Source of the DNA: Omphiscola glabra
Taxonomy: Eukaryota; Mollusca; Gastropoda; Lymnaeidae
Direction: 5' to 3'
Length of the DNA stretch: 64,000 bases
Assembly (NCBI GenBank): GCA_964017045.1
Contig: OZ024804.1
Span: forward strand, 25,362,899 to 25,426,898
Position 1 is the stretch's first letter. Each line of letters begins with the position of its first letter. This document shows, piece by piece, positions 23,131-33,834 of this stretch. Position numbers and translations under genes: made by a program. Below the pieces are notes generated by a model that was not told the DNA's origin, ran no database searches, and saw only the letters and a program-made list of their open reading frames with translations.

Positions 23131-23746
23131 CAGAGCCGTCAAAACAACCACCCTTGAACAAATGCCAACAGACAGCAATTTGTAGTAAGAGCATGAAAAA
23201 ACACATTGTTGCATGTTTAGTGTAGAGAGTATTTTTGTTGTTTTTATAAATAAGCTTGAATTTTGTGACGTATTTTAGAATAGGATATGACGTTGTAAAC
23301 GTGTTATGGTTTTGAACAGCAATGATAAAGTAATTCTATAATAGAGTGTGAGAAATTCGCAGTTGTTTTGTTTTATGAAAAGACATTTGACATGAATCGA
23401 TGGTTTCTTAAGTTTTTAAATTACCCAATAGACAACGAAGGTATTGAACTATAATAACATCTAGATTTTAACGCTGGAATTTATGATTTATAAAGTAATG
23501 TGACCCTTATACAACTGGAAATGTACTGCCAACAATTCATTGTACTTCCTAACATATGAAAACTATAACCATTAAAAATATCGTTAATTAATTGAATCAA
23601 ATACAAACAGCGATATTTCATTTTGTGTTTGAGGTAACAAGTGGTGTTAAATGTGAAATTAGCATTGTCTATCGAAATAAAATAACAGATATCACATGCA
23701 TTTGTAATATTCGTCACAAAGCAATACTTTTGCTGTCACATCACTG

Positions 23747-26700
23747 ATGCCACCCAAACGAAAAGCTATTGGTTTTTCCACACCTCAAGCGCGAAAGAAA
23801 AGGTCATCACGAGCATCGGAAACAGTCGAGCAACGAGAAGCAAGACTGGCAACCGCTCGAGTATGCAATGCTCAAGCCCGTACATTTGACACAGTGGAGC
23901 AACGGGAAGCAAGACTGGAAACAGTTCGAGTACGCAACGCTCAAACCCGTTCATCTGAAACAGTCGAGCAACGTGAAGCAAGACTGGCAACCGCTCGAAT
24001 ACGCAATGCTCAAGCCCGTACCTTTGACACAGTGGAGCAGCGGGAAGCAAGACTGGAAACAGTTCGAGTACGCAACGCTCAAACCCGTTCATCTGAAACA
24101 GTCGAGCAACGTGAAGCAAGACTGGCAACCGCTCGAATACGCAATGCTCAAGCCCGTACCTTTGACACAGTGGAGCAGCGGGAAGCAAGACTGGAAACAG
24201 TTCGAGTACGCAACGCTCAAACCCGTTCATCTGAAACAGTCGAGCAACGTGAAGCAAGACTGGCAACCGCCCGAGTACGCAATGCTCGAACCAGACGAAC
24301 ACTGCACGTTGAATTAAATCTTAGTGCATTCCATTACAATGCTAATTATGATTACAGTCTTCATCCAAGCGTGGTTATTGGAAAAATGGATAAATTATGC
24401 GTGTATTGCAGTGCCCTCAAATTTAAGAATGAAACTGCGGGAATTTGCTGCGCGGGTGGGAAAGTGAAATTGCAAGAATTACATTCACCACCAGAACCAT
24501 TATCAACCTTGGTATCAGGTGAAACAAGCCAATCGAAACATTTCTTGGCAAACATACGCAAGTACAATTCATGTTTCCAAATGACATCGTTCGGTGCAAC
24601 AAATATCGTGCGCGAGAATTACATGCCAACATTTAAAGTGCAAGGGCAAATTTATCATCGTGCAGGATCACTACTACCACTGCCAGACACAGATCACAAA
24701 TTTCTTCAAATTTATTTTATGGGGAATACTGATGAACAAATCGATCAACGTTGTCATATCAATATGGGCACTAAGAGAGAAATTGTAGCTGTATTGCAAT
24801 CTCTATTTTTGCAACACAACGAATTAGTTCAATTGTTTAGAAATTCACTTGAACAAATGCCGACAGATGATTACTCAGTTATAGTTAGAGCAGACAAAAC
24901 ACCTGCCGGCCAACACGAAAGACAATACAACGCACCAACAATTGATGAAGTTGCGATCGTTATAGTGGGCGAAGAATTTAACTCACGTGATATAATTCTT
25001 CATCGCAGAAATGGTGATGTTCAGCGAGTCTCAGAAACTCATCGCTCATACGACGCATTGCAATATCCAATTTTATTTTGGCAAGGAGAAGATGGATATC
25101 ATTTCAACATCAAATTGAGAAATCCACAAACAGATGAGGAATCGAATAAGAAAGTCAGTTCCAAGAAATACTATTCATATCGATTGATGATTCGTGAGAG
25201 TGCCGAAAATCATATCTTGAAATGTCGACAATTGTTCCATCAATACATTGTTGATATGTATGCAAAAATCGAAACCGAACGACTCCTCTACATTCGATTA
25301 AATCAAAGCAAGTTGCGTTCCGAAGAGTACATTCATTTACGTGATGCAGTTGTGAATGATGGCAATGTGAATCCAAATGAATTAGGGAAAATGGTTATAC
25401 TGCCGGCCACATTTACTGGGAGTCCACGTCACATGCATGAATACGCACAAGATGCAATGACATATGTTCGTGCATATGGCCGCCCAGATTTTTTTATTAC
25501 CTTTACATGCAACCCTAAGTGGGATGAAATACAAGAACTGTTGTTAACTGGACAATCACCATCAGATCGTCACGATATTGCTGCCCGTGTGTTCAAACAA
25601 AAATTGAAATCTTTAATCGATTTTATTGTCAAGCATCATGTTTTTGGAGAGACACGCTGTTGGATGTATTCCGTTGAATGGCAAAAAAGAGGATTGCCAC
25701 ATGCACACATTTTAATTTGGTTGATCGAAAAAGTCCAAGCAGATCAAATTGATAAAGTCATTTCTGCAGAAATACCTGATGGCGACATTGATCAATACTT
25801 ATTAGAAATCGTCACCAAAAACATGATTCACGGTCCATGTGGCTTACTCAACAAAAATTCTCCATGCATGTCTGATGGGAAATGTACGAAACGATACCCA
25901 AGAGATTTAGTTGCTGAGACTTTCACTGGCAATGACGGATATCCACTATATCGTCGACGATCAACTGAAGATGGTGGCAAATCAATCACTTTAAAAGTAC
26001 GAAACAATGATGTTGAAGTTGATAATCGTTGGGTTGTACCTTATTCACCGTTACTCTCGAAAACGTTCAAAGCACACATCAATGTCGAGTATTGCAATTC
26101 GGTGAAATCGATCAAGTACATTTGCAAATATGTTAACAAAGGAAGCGATATGGCAATTTTTGGATTGGAAAAATCAACACGATCACTCGATGAAGTCTAC
26201 CAATATCAACTTGGACGCTACATTAGTAGCAATGAAGCAATATGGCGCATTTTATCATTTCCAATCCATGAACGCCATCCAACAGTTGTTCATTTGGCAG
26301 TGCACCTTGAAAATGGACAGCGCGTGTACTTTACATTAGAAAATGCACGTGCAAGAGCTTTGTCACCTCCGCCAACAACGTTAACTGCATTTTTCTCATT
26401 GTGCGGGAATGATATTTTTGCAAAGTCGCTACTTTACTCTGAAGTGCCAACATATTACACATGGAATGCTTTAGCGAAAAGGTTTCAACGTCGCAAACAG
26501 GGTAAAGCATTTGAAAAACACCCCAATTTATATTCAACCGACGCATTAGGCCGTCTGTACACTGTTCACCCAAACAATGCAGAATGCTTTTACTTGCGAT
26601 TACTGTTAATCAACGTACGTGGACCGACATCATTCCAAGAATTGAGAACAGTAAACGGTCAAGTATGTGCCACTTATCGTGAAGCTTGCCAAGAATTAAA

Positions 26701-28480
26701 ACTTCTGGAAAACGATGCTCATTGGGACACTTCGCTTTCTGATGCATCAAATATTGCTCAACCACAGCAAATACGCACTTTGTTTTCAATCATATTGACA
26801 ACATGCTTCCCATCCAATCCAAAAGATCTTTGGGAGAAATACAAAGACTACATGAGTGAAGACATTCTACACCGTTTGCGTGCAAAGAAACAAAATCCGG
26901 ATATTCAATTTACATCAAACGTGTATAATGAGGCATTGATTTCGATTGAGGACATGTGTTTGGCAATCGCTAACAAAACACTGGTAGATTTGGGAATGAC
27001 TGCTCCGAATCGATCTGAAAACAACCTATTCCATCGAGATTTGCATCGAGAAACACACTTTGATATCGACGAATTGGGTACATTTGTTCAAATGAATCAT
27101 CCGAAACTGGTTCCAGAGCAACGCTTAGTGTATGACATAATTATGAATGCAATTGGAAGTCAAAAAGGTGGATTGTATTTCCTAGATGCTCCCGGAGGCA
27201 CAGGCAAAACTTTCCTAATTTCACTTATTTTGGCAACCATACGATCTCGAAAGAATATTGCACTGGCAATCGCATCATCTGGAATTGCAGCAACTCTTTT
27301 GGATGGTGGACGAACAGCGCATTCAGCACTGAAATTGCCATTGAACATGCAAATAACTGAGACACCAACATGCAATATAAATAAACATTCTGGAATGGGT
27401 AAAGTACTACAATCATGTCAACTCATTATATGGGACGAATGTACTATGGCGCACAAAAAAGCATTGGAAGCGCTGCATCGTACACTTAAAGATGTGAGAG
27501 GAAATGAACAGCTCTTTGGTGGCGCACTTATTCTATTATCTGGTGATTTTCGACAAACTCTACCAGTTATAGCACGTTCAACCGCTGCAGATGAATTAAA
27601 TGCATGTCTAAAATCATCAGTTTTATGGCGGCATGTACAGAAATTGACTTTGAAGACCAATATGCGTGTGCAACTACACAATGATGCATCCGCTGAACGT
27701 TTCGCTAAACAGTTGTTGGACATTGGGAATGGGAAAATGGCAATCGATGAATCCACACAATGTTTCACATTGCCAACAAGTTTCTGTAAAATGACAGCAA
27801 CCATCGACGAATTGATTCATAGAGTTTTTCCAAATATCGCACAAAATTACACAAATCATCAGTGGCTCAGTGCACGTGCTATATTGGCAGCCAAAAACAA
27901 CGATGTCAATGCCATCAACTTAAGCATTCAAAATGAAATCCCAGGCGAAACGACAACGTACAAGTCCATCGATACTGTATTGAATGAAGACGAAGTTGTC
28001 AACTATCCAACGGAATTCTTGAATTCACTTGACTTGCCAGGCATCCCGTCGCACGTTTTAACACTCAAAATTGGCGTGCCTATCATTCTTTTGCGAAACA
28101 TAAATCCACCACGACTTTGTAACGGCACCAAGCTTTCAGTGAAAAAGATGATGAACAATATCATCGAAGCAACTATTTTAAATGGAAAATTTAAAGGCGA
28201 AGATGTACTGCTGCCACGCATCCCAATGATTCCAACAGATATGCCATTTGAATTTAAACGTCTGCAGTTTCCGGTGCGACTCGCATTTGCAATGACCATC
28301 AACAAAGCACAGGGACAATCGCTACAAGTTTGCGGACTAAATTTGGAAAACCCATGCTTCTCTCATGGACAGCTGTATGTCGCCTGCTCTCGCGTCGGAA
28401 AACCTTCCAATTTATTCGTGTATGCACCAGACGGAAAAACAAAAAACATTGTGTATTTAAAAGCTCTTCAAGAAACATAA
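23747..28480 (+). CDS. Helitron Rep/PIF1-type helicase (RepHel)
   Basis: An uninterrupted 1577-codon frame. Residues ~20-185 are a tandem of 23-residue units (ETVEQREARL..ARxRNAQxR), basic and probably helical. A Helitron-like N-terminal domain follows. The HUH nickase shows FFITFTCNPKW (~581-591), RGLPHAHILIW with the two metal-binding His at 652 and 654, and the tyrosine pair Y791-I-C-K-Y795. The helicase has Walker A GGTGKT (1150-1155), Walker B with D1230 E1231, SGDFRQTLPV, and late motifs NKAQGQSL and LYVACSR near the C-terminus. The protein nicks and joins element ends and unwinds DNA during rolling-circle transposition in the nucleus. All catalytic residues that can be checked are intact, so recent activity is plausible. 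No OTU, RPA or apurinic-endonuclease domain is fused. The first Met (MPPKRK) precedes the basic repeats. Shadow frames on both strands are not genes. Confidence 0.95.
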   Translation: MPPKRKAIGFSTPQARKKRSSRASETVEQREARLATARVCNAQARTFDTVEQREARLETVRVRNAQTRSSETVEQREARLATARIRNAQARTFDTVEQREARLETVRVRNAQTRSSETVEQREARLATARIRNAQARTFDTVEQREARLETVRVRNAQTRSSETVEQREARLATARVRNARTRRTLHVELNLSAFHYNANYDYSLHPSVVIGKMDKLCVYCSALKFKNETAGICCAGGKVKLQELHSPPEPLSTLVSGETSQSKHFLANIRKYNSCFQMTSFGATNIVRENYMPTFKVQGQIYHRAGSLLPLPDTDHKFLQIYFMGNTDEQIDQRCHINMGTKREIVAVLQSLFLQHNELVQLFRNSLEQMPTDDYSVIVRADKTPAGQHERQYNAPTIDEVAIVIVGEEFNSRDIILHRRNGDVQRVSETHRSYDALQYPILFWQGEDGYHFNIKLRNPQTDEESNKKVSSKKYYSYRLMIRESAENHILKCRQLFHQYIVDMYAKIETERLLYIRLNQSKLRSEEYIHLRDAVVNDGNVNPNELGKMVILPATFTGSPRHMHEYAQDAMTYVRAYGRPDFFITFTCNPKWDEIQELLLTGQSPSDRHDIAARVFKQKLKSLIDFIVKHHVFGETRCWMYSVEWQKRGLPHAHILIWLIEKVQADQIDKVISAEIPDGDIDQYLLEIVTKNMIHGPCGLLNKNSPCMSDGKCTKRYPRDLVAETFTGNDGYPLYRRRSTEDGGKSITLKVRNNDVEVDNRWVVPYSPLLSKTFKAHINVEYCNSVKSIKYICKYVNKGSDMAIFGLEKSTRSLDEVYQYQLGRYISSNEAIWRILSFPIHERHPTVVHLAVHLENGQRVYFTLENARARALSPPPTTLTAFFSLCGNDIFAKSLLYSEVPTYYTWNALAKRFQRRKQGKAFEKHPNLYSTDALGRLYTVHPNNAECFYLRLLLINVRGPTSFQELRTVNGQVCATYREACQELKLLENDAHWDTSLSDASNIAQPQQIRTLFSIILTTCFPSNPKDLWEKYKDYMSEDILHRLRAKKQNPDIQFTSNVYNEALISIEDMCLAIANKTLVDLGMTAPNRSENNLFHRDLHRETHFDIDELGTFVQMNHPKLVPEQRLVYDIIMNAIGSQKGGLYFLDAPGGTGKTFLISLILATIRSRKNIALAIASSGIAATLLDGGRTAHSALKLPLNMQITETPTCNINKHSGMGKVLQSCQLIIWDECTMAHKKALEALHRTLKDVRGNEQLFGGALILLSGDFRQTLPVIARSTAADELNACLKSSVLWRHVQKLTLKTNMRVQLHNDASAERFAKQLLDIGNGKMAIDESTQCFTLPTSFCKMTATIDELIHRVFPNIAQNYTNHQWLSARAILAAKNNDVNAINLSIQNEIPGETTTYKSIDTVLNEDEVVNYPTEFLNSLDLPGIPSHVLTLKIGVPIILLRNINPPRLCNGTKLSVKKMMNNIIEATILNGKFKGEDVLLPRIPMIPTDMPFEFKRLQFPVRLAFAMTINKAQGQSLQVCGLNLENPCFSHGQLYVACSRVGKPSNLFVYAPDGKTKNIVYLKALQET
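23815..24295 (+). repeat. 138-bp coding tandem repeat in the Helitron gene
   Basis: About 3.5 copies of a 46-codon unit, itself two 23-codon halves (SETVEQREARL.. and FDTVEQREARL..). Copies are almost identical at DNA level, so the array is young and probably variable in length between copies. Two other frames are also open across it (182 codons plus strand, 178 minus strand) because the repeat lacks stops there. Confidence 0.88.
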
Positions 28481-28545
28481 TTAAAACGCAAACACTTTCT
28501 TTCTTGAGTGGCATCGCAACGCATGCCGGGTACTCGCTAGTGTGA

Positions 28546-28672
28546 TATAAAGTATTCATGACAACAAGTTTGTTCAAGTATTCATATGTTATGAAGTATT
28601 CATGACAAGTTGTTTCAAGTATTCATATGTTATAAAGTATTCATGACAAGTTGGTTCAAGTATATATAGGAC
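28546..28672. repeat. ~44-bp tandem repeat, 3 copies
   Basis: AAAGTATTCATGACAAGTTG followed by TTCAAGTATTCATATGTTAT repeats immediately outside the Helitron 3' end. The end is therefore inserted at the edge of a host minisatellite, or the array grew there later. Confidence 0.8.
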
Positions 28673-28944
28673 ATAAACAAGAGACGTTGTAAAAAATCTT
28701 GATTCAACGCCTGCTTCAGTTGATAGTGACAAATCTAAAGCATAAATGAACCTTTTACCCATGACAGTCCAGATAGTATAACTAATACATGTATTACACT
28801 AAATATGTATTTTAGTTACTATATTATTTATCTTACTCTATTTTTTTAAAAATAATTTGTGATGAATCATCATCAGCTGCAAGAGTTGAATACCTGGAGT
28901 CGGATAAGAGACCAACAAATTTAGTTGCTGGTCGTATTTTAAAC

Positions 28945-29469
28945 CAGGGGTCAGCATACTACGGCCCGCGGGTCGGATCTGACCCGCCGGCGGAACTTGA
29001 ATTTGCTTTTTATAACGTATGCAATATAAGACTTTGTGATACAACAATTGTAATTATTGTGTTTAGAATACGAAGAGATATTCTAACGTCCTGGGACATC
29101 CTGGCTGATAATGTGCACTAAATTTACCATTTTCTATTTTAACTTGTTGTAACTAGATTTCATTGTATATTCATATTGTAATGTTTGCTTATTTCGCGAC
29201 ATCCAAAGTCCTACCGCGGTTATTGGTAGATTCGCCTGATGTCACTATCTTTTTGTTAACGTGCCCTTCTTTGGTAACTTTTTCAGTAAATAATTATTGC
29301 ATTGCACGCCACTCACCTTTGATTAACATGGGATAATAAAGTTAGTTTTTCGTCTCCCCCCCCCCCTCTTTTTCAACCCCCCAGAGCTTTCGTTCCGACT
29401 TGCAAGTATTGTATGAAATGATTTTGTCAGTTATCCGGCCCACAGTCGACAAAAGTTTGGTGACCCCTG
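28945..29469. mobile_element. hAT-type non-autonomous element (525 bp)
   Basis: Left end CAGGGGTCAGCATACTACGG. The right end reads CAGGGGTCACCAAACTTTTG in reverse complement. Flanks TTTTAAAC (28937-28944) and TTCTAAAC (29470-29477) match at 7 of 8. No transposase frame is present. It inserted only 400 bp from the Helitron end. Confidence 0.85.
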
Positions 29470-29940
29470 TTCTAAACACAAGCGCTGACAACGAAACTGG
29501 CACGGCTCCCTAAAAGTCAGCTTGCGTTGTCCCCACGTCATTGCTGTTTGCCGATGTTGAGCGAGTCGGGACCAGAATGGGCGTTACCCGCTCCGAGGAA
29601 AAAAGAGTAAATGAAGGCCAAAGAAGTCGGGCTGTGACCCGGTGTGGACGGGGGGGGGGGGGGAATCTTGCTTTCAAAATAATTATTGGGGTACATCAAT
29701 TTCATTTTCCTTCCTCGCGCACTGGCTCGGTAACATAAAACACGACGGAATAAACTTATAACAACAAGGTAATCACGGTCGCTTTCATGAGATGTATGAC
29801 CACGATAGGGTTGGTTTGGGAGGGGGGGTGAAAAATCAGAAATAATGGTTAAAGTTATTGAACATTTGCATAGAGGTCAGTAAGGAACATCCTTGTCATA
29901 ATAGAAAGAGCAGCGTTTTAATTCCCGCAAAACTTTTTGT

Positions 29941-29941
<1 letters not shown>

Positions 29942-29987
<46 letters not shown>
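29942..29987. repeat. Poly(T) run, 46 nt
   Basis: Uninterrupted T run. It could be the poly(A) tail of a minus-strand retro-insertion or simple slippage. No element was recognised on its left (29.5-29.94 kb). Confidence 0.9.
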
Positions 29988-29991
<4 letters not shown>

Positions 29992-30273
29992 AAGTGTGCT
30001 GAGGTACCCAAATCTTCTTTAAAAATATTTCTTAAAAGAAATGTTAAACGTAAATTTTTTTTTTTTTTAAATTAAAAACAAAATCTTATAATTGAATCGA
30101 ATTCCTCCACATCAACATAAGGACAATCTAACCAGCTTAGCCAATGATCCGTAACTTGAGTTTACATCGGATACACGCATCATTAAAAGTGAACGCCTTG
30201 AAATTGTGGTATAGCTCTAAGCTTTGCTTTCGGTAAATGTAATGTTTCTTTGCGCTAAAACGTTAGCCTGAGC

Positions 30274-30477
30274 CAGTGGTCTGCAAACTCATTGGTCAAA
30301 AGAGCGAAATGGAAGCAAGCAGCAGGACGATTTAAAAAAATGTGTGAGCCTGTCAAGTACCTGTCAGGAGCCATGTTTTTCGGAGTCAATACTGATACGT
30401 GGCCGACTTGCCGGGCCGCACTCAGGTCGTTAAAGAGCCGCATGCGGCTCGCGAGCCGAGATTTTTGCCGAGCACCG
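30274..30477. mobile_element. hAT-type MITE (~204 bp)
   Basis: Left end CAGTGGTCTGCAAACTC. The right end in reverse complement reads CGGTGCTCGGCAAAAATC, followed inward by GGCTCGCGAGCCGCATGCGG, a palindromic block typical of some hAT families. Flanks GCCTGAGC and GCCTAACC agree at 6 of 8. Confidence 0.7.
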
Positions 30478-30823
30478 GCCTAACCCATACAACGATAGGA
30501 TTGCATGTTCTGGTAGGCGGGCTGGGTTATGACAAAAGAAAGGCTGCGCTAAAATGAAGTCTCAACGAAAAGAGCTGTTAGTAATTGGTTGTGATAGAAA
30601 ATGCTCTGAACAATTTACTATACAAAATGTGCCAAATATTTTTCGTTTCGGTTGTTAAAAAACAAAAAATAGATCTACGTAAATCAGTAAAGAATTTGAT
30701 TTATTGAACTGTTTTATTGTATTCCTAATCTCTTTGTTCATTCACCCTAGTGTAAATAATGGCAAAGTACCGTGTTATACACAATTCATGCTCAGCTTTG
30801 TGTCACATTGCAAAACTAATGGT

Positions 30824-30849
30824 GACCCACAGGTTGAGAACCGCTGTTC
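30824..30849 (+). mobile_element. Isolated right end of a SPIN-like element
   Basis: GACCCACAGGTTGAGAACCG followed by CTG equals the SPIN right terminus, but the preceding 120 bp do not match SPIN and no left end was found. A solo end or heavily truncated copy. Confidence 0.55.
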
Positions 30850-31319
30850 TAAACCCTTGCTGGAATCTCCGAGGCTGATTGGACTTGGACTGTTTGAAAA
30901 CTGGGCGAAAAAGAAGATCAGAAGAAAAACAAAACTTTCATAATCTGGATTTTTTTAGAACTACTCAAAACAACGCCAAAGTCTACGATGGGACGTGCGC
31001 CCTGACCTACGTCCAGTCCTCCCTACGCCAGATCTTCCGTCAGTTAAATAAGCCCCTGACCCTCTTTTACCCACCCATCATTGGGGGAAATAAAATCAAT
31101 TAGACACAACCCACTAATAATCAAGGCATGCCGACGAGTGTTGATGGGAAGTGTCCCTGCTCGAGTTCCTGTTGGCCATTCTCTTCACGTTTGGCGTTGC
31201 ACGTCCAACGCTTAAGACACAGCTTCCCTCCGGTTAAAACCTATTTGATGAAAATGGCAACAAACTAAGTGCCGCAACTTTAGCAGGAGCAAACAACGTC
31301 ACGGGAATGGGGGTGTTTA

Positions 31320-32930
31320 CGTAGAGTGGGACGAAAAGAGAGTGGGATAAAAGGGAGGGAGAGGGGCGACAGCGGGAGAGCGGGAGGAAGGGAGAGTGTG
31401 AGGAAGGGTGAGTGGGAGTAAGGGAGAGGTAGAGGGATGACAGCGGGAGAGTGGGAGGAAGGGGAGGGAGAGGGGCGACACTGGAAGAGTGGGAGGAATG
31501 GAGAGTGTGAGGAAGGGAGAGTGGGGTAAGGGAGAGTGTGAGGAAGGGAGAGTGGGGTAAGGGAGAGTGTGAGGAAGGGAGAGTGTGAGGAAGGGAGAGT
31601 GTGAGGAAGGGAGAGTGTGAGGAAGGGAGAGTGTGAGGAAGGGAGAGTGTGAGGAAGGGAGAGTGTGAGGAAGGGAGAGTGTGAGGAAGAGAGAGTGGGG
31701 TAAGGGAGAGTGTAAGGAAGGGAGAGTGGGGTAAGGGAGAGTGTGAGGAAGGGATAGTTGGGTAAGGGAGAGTTTGAGGAAGGGAGAGTGTGAGGAAGGG
31801 AGAGTGTGAGGAAGGGAGAGGGTGAGGAAGGGAGAGTGTGAGGAAGGGAGAGTGTGAGGAAGGGGGAGTTATAGGAAGTGGGGATGTGATGAGGGGAGTA
31901 TGTGAGGAAGGGAGATTTTGAGGAAGGGAGAGTTAGAGGGGCGACACTGGGAGAGTGGGAGGAAGGGAGAATGGAAGGAAGGGGGATTGAGAAGGGGAAC
32001 AGGGGGAGTGGGATAAAAGGGAGGGAGAGGGGCGACAGCGGGAGAGCGGGAGGAAGGGAGAGTGTGAGGAAGGGTGAGTGGGAGTAAGGGAGAGGTAGAG
32101 GGATGACAGCGGGAGAGTGGGAGGAAGGGGAGGGAGAGGGGCGACACTGGAAGAGTGGGAGGAATGGAGAGTGTGAGGAAGGGAGAGTGGGGTAAGGGAG
32201 AGTGTGAGGAAGGGAGAGTGGGGTAAGGGAGAGTGTGAGGAAGGGAGAGTGTGAGGAAGGGAGAGTGTGAGGAAGGGAGAGTGTGAGGAAGGGAGAGTGT
32301 GAGGAAGGGAGAGTGTGAGGAAGGGAGAGTGTGAGGAAGGGAGAGTGTGAGGAAGAGAGAGTGGGGTAAGGGAGAGTGTAAGGAAGGGAGAGTGGGGTAA
32401 GGGAGAGTGTGAGGAAGGGATAGTTGGGTAAGGGAGAGTTTGAGGAAGGGAGAGTGTGAGGAAGGGAGAGTGTGAGGAAGGGAGAGGGTGAGGAAGGGAG
32501 AGTGTGAGGAAGGGAGAGTGTGAGGAAGGGGGAGTTATAGGAAGTGGGGATGTGATGAGGGGAGTATGTGAGGAAGGGAGATTTTGAGGAAGGGAGAGTT
32601 AGAGGGGCGACACTGGGAGAGTGGGAGGAAGGGAGAATGGAAGGAAGGGGGATTGAGAAGGGGAACAGGGGGAGGAAGGAGGAGCATTGGAGGGAAGGGT
32701 AGTTAGAGGGAGGGAGAGTGGAGGGGAGGTAAATTGATCAAGTGGATGGCAAGGAGAGTGATAGTGGGCGCGTGTGTGGTAGGGACGGATAGTGAGCAAA
32801 GGGGAGGGAGAGTGGGAGAGAGGGATTGGGAGGGAAGGAGAGGGGGAGAGTGGGGGAATAGGCGTGAGGGATGGAATTGGGAGAGAGAGAGTGGGGAGGA
32901 GGGAGAGTGGAATGGAAAGAATGATACACA
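31320..32930. repeat. Polypurine GA minisatellite with a 666-bp tandem duplication
   Basis: Almost pure A/G on the plus strand for about 1.6 kb, built of a 16-bp unit GGGAGAGTGTGAGGAA. At a higher level, 31342-32007 is repeated at 32008-32673 with an offset of exactly 666 bp. Internal irregularities recur at the same offset (for example GGATTGAGAAGG at 31984 and 32650). Extreme strand asymmetry gives triplex-forming potential. Ser/Pro/Leu-rich minus-strand frames and Gly/Arg/Glu-rich plus-strand frames are artefacts of composition. Confidence 0.92.
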
Positions 32931-33803
32931 TATTTACTAAAAAGAAGGAAGAATTCTACTCAAGATGAACCTCTGACATTTATTTAACTTTAATCGCCTC
33001 CCCTTTCGAGAAATTGCAAACGATCCAATTTGTCATAAAATTGATGGTGTTTCTAAACTATTTGCTTCCGTTCAACATTTTTTATGTTAGCAGGACCTGA
33101 GAAGGTTCATCGAACATGGCGCGATGAACTTTTTAATGACATATCAACATTTCTTTTCATTCAAATATTATGTTTGTGAATAGTTATCATCCTCAGTGAT
33201 TCAGTCATTTAAATGTATGACGTCACACATGCTACGTATCCCGCTGCCTACTCTCTATACACCAAATCGCTTGATGTTTACCAGATATCGTGGCTGCTTT
33301 TGCGTTATTATTCAAGACGATATAATTTTCATTCCGAGAACCTAAATAAGAAAAATAACATTAAAAAAATATTTAAAGCTCTATCATCGTTGTCCCGGCA
33401 CTGCAGATGAGATCAGAGTCGTCAACAGAAGTGGAGAAGGGCTGACTGCCGTCATCACTGATGGATTGACCGTGAAGCTTAGCAAATGTTGTACATGCGG
33501 GGGCCGTACAACATATAAACAACGAATGTCGACGGAAAGCGAGATGGTATCCGAGTATGGGCAGGTCACCGAAGCCAATCAACTGAATGAAGGTAGTCCC
33601 TTGTGGTGGCCCCTAGTCATTAAGATCTAGACAGATCTTTGCGAGATATAGACCTGTTGTCAGCGTCATGATGGAAATAGCTTTGTTTCAACAAGGGGGT
33701 AGGGGTGGGAGAAGGGCATTTAGGGGAGCGGGTCTCAAGAGTTCCCCTCGTTCAACTCGAAGAAGACAAAGGTTTTTTTTAAATGTATTTTCAATTGACT
33801 TTA

Positions 33804-33834
<31 letters not shown>

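Larger units (their letters stand above)
21227..28540 (+). mobile_element. Near-complete autonomous Helitron (~7.3 kb)
   Basis: A rolling-circle transposon. The proposed 5' end is TCTATATATATAAAAATGAA at 21227, matching the usual TC-plus-TATATA start of Helitrons, although the base before it is C rather than the expected A. A tandem array fills 21.24-23.13 kb, a ~600-bp spacer follows, then the single Rep/helicase gene (23747-28480). Sixty bases after its stop is the 3' end GCATGCCGGGTACTCGCTAG, with CTAG at 28537-28540 followed by T, the canonical CTRR|T boundary. The deleted copy at 2470-2912 ends at the same base, which supports the 3' boundary. Only a weak GCAT/ATGC hairpin precedes it. 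Confidence 0.88.

Noticed and set aside
23766..24317. 178- and 182-codon frames overlapping the start of the Helitron gene
   Set aside because: They are shadow frames of the 138-bp coding repeat. The 1577-codon frame has the catalytic domains.
31869..32940. Pro/Ser-rich and Gly/Arg-rich frames at 31.9-32.9 kb
   Set aside because: They are artefacts of the polypurine tract.
33373..33582. Overlapping 64- and 69-codon minus-strand frames in a less AT-rich patch
   Set aside because: No similarity recognised in either frame or on the opposite strand.
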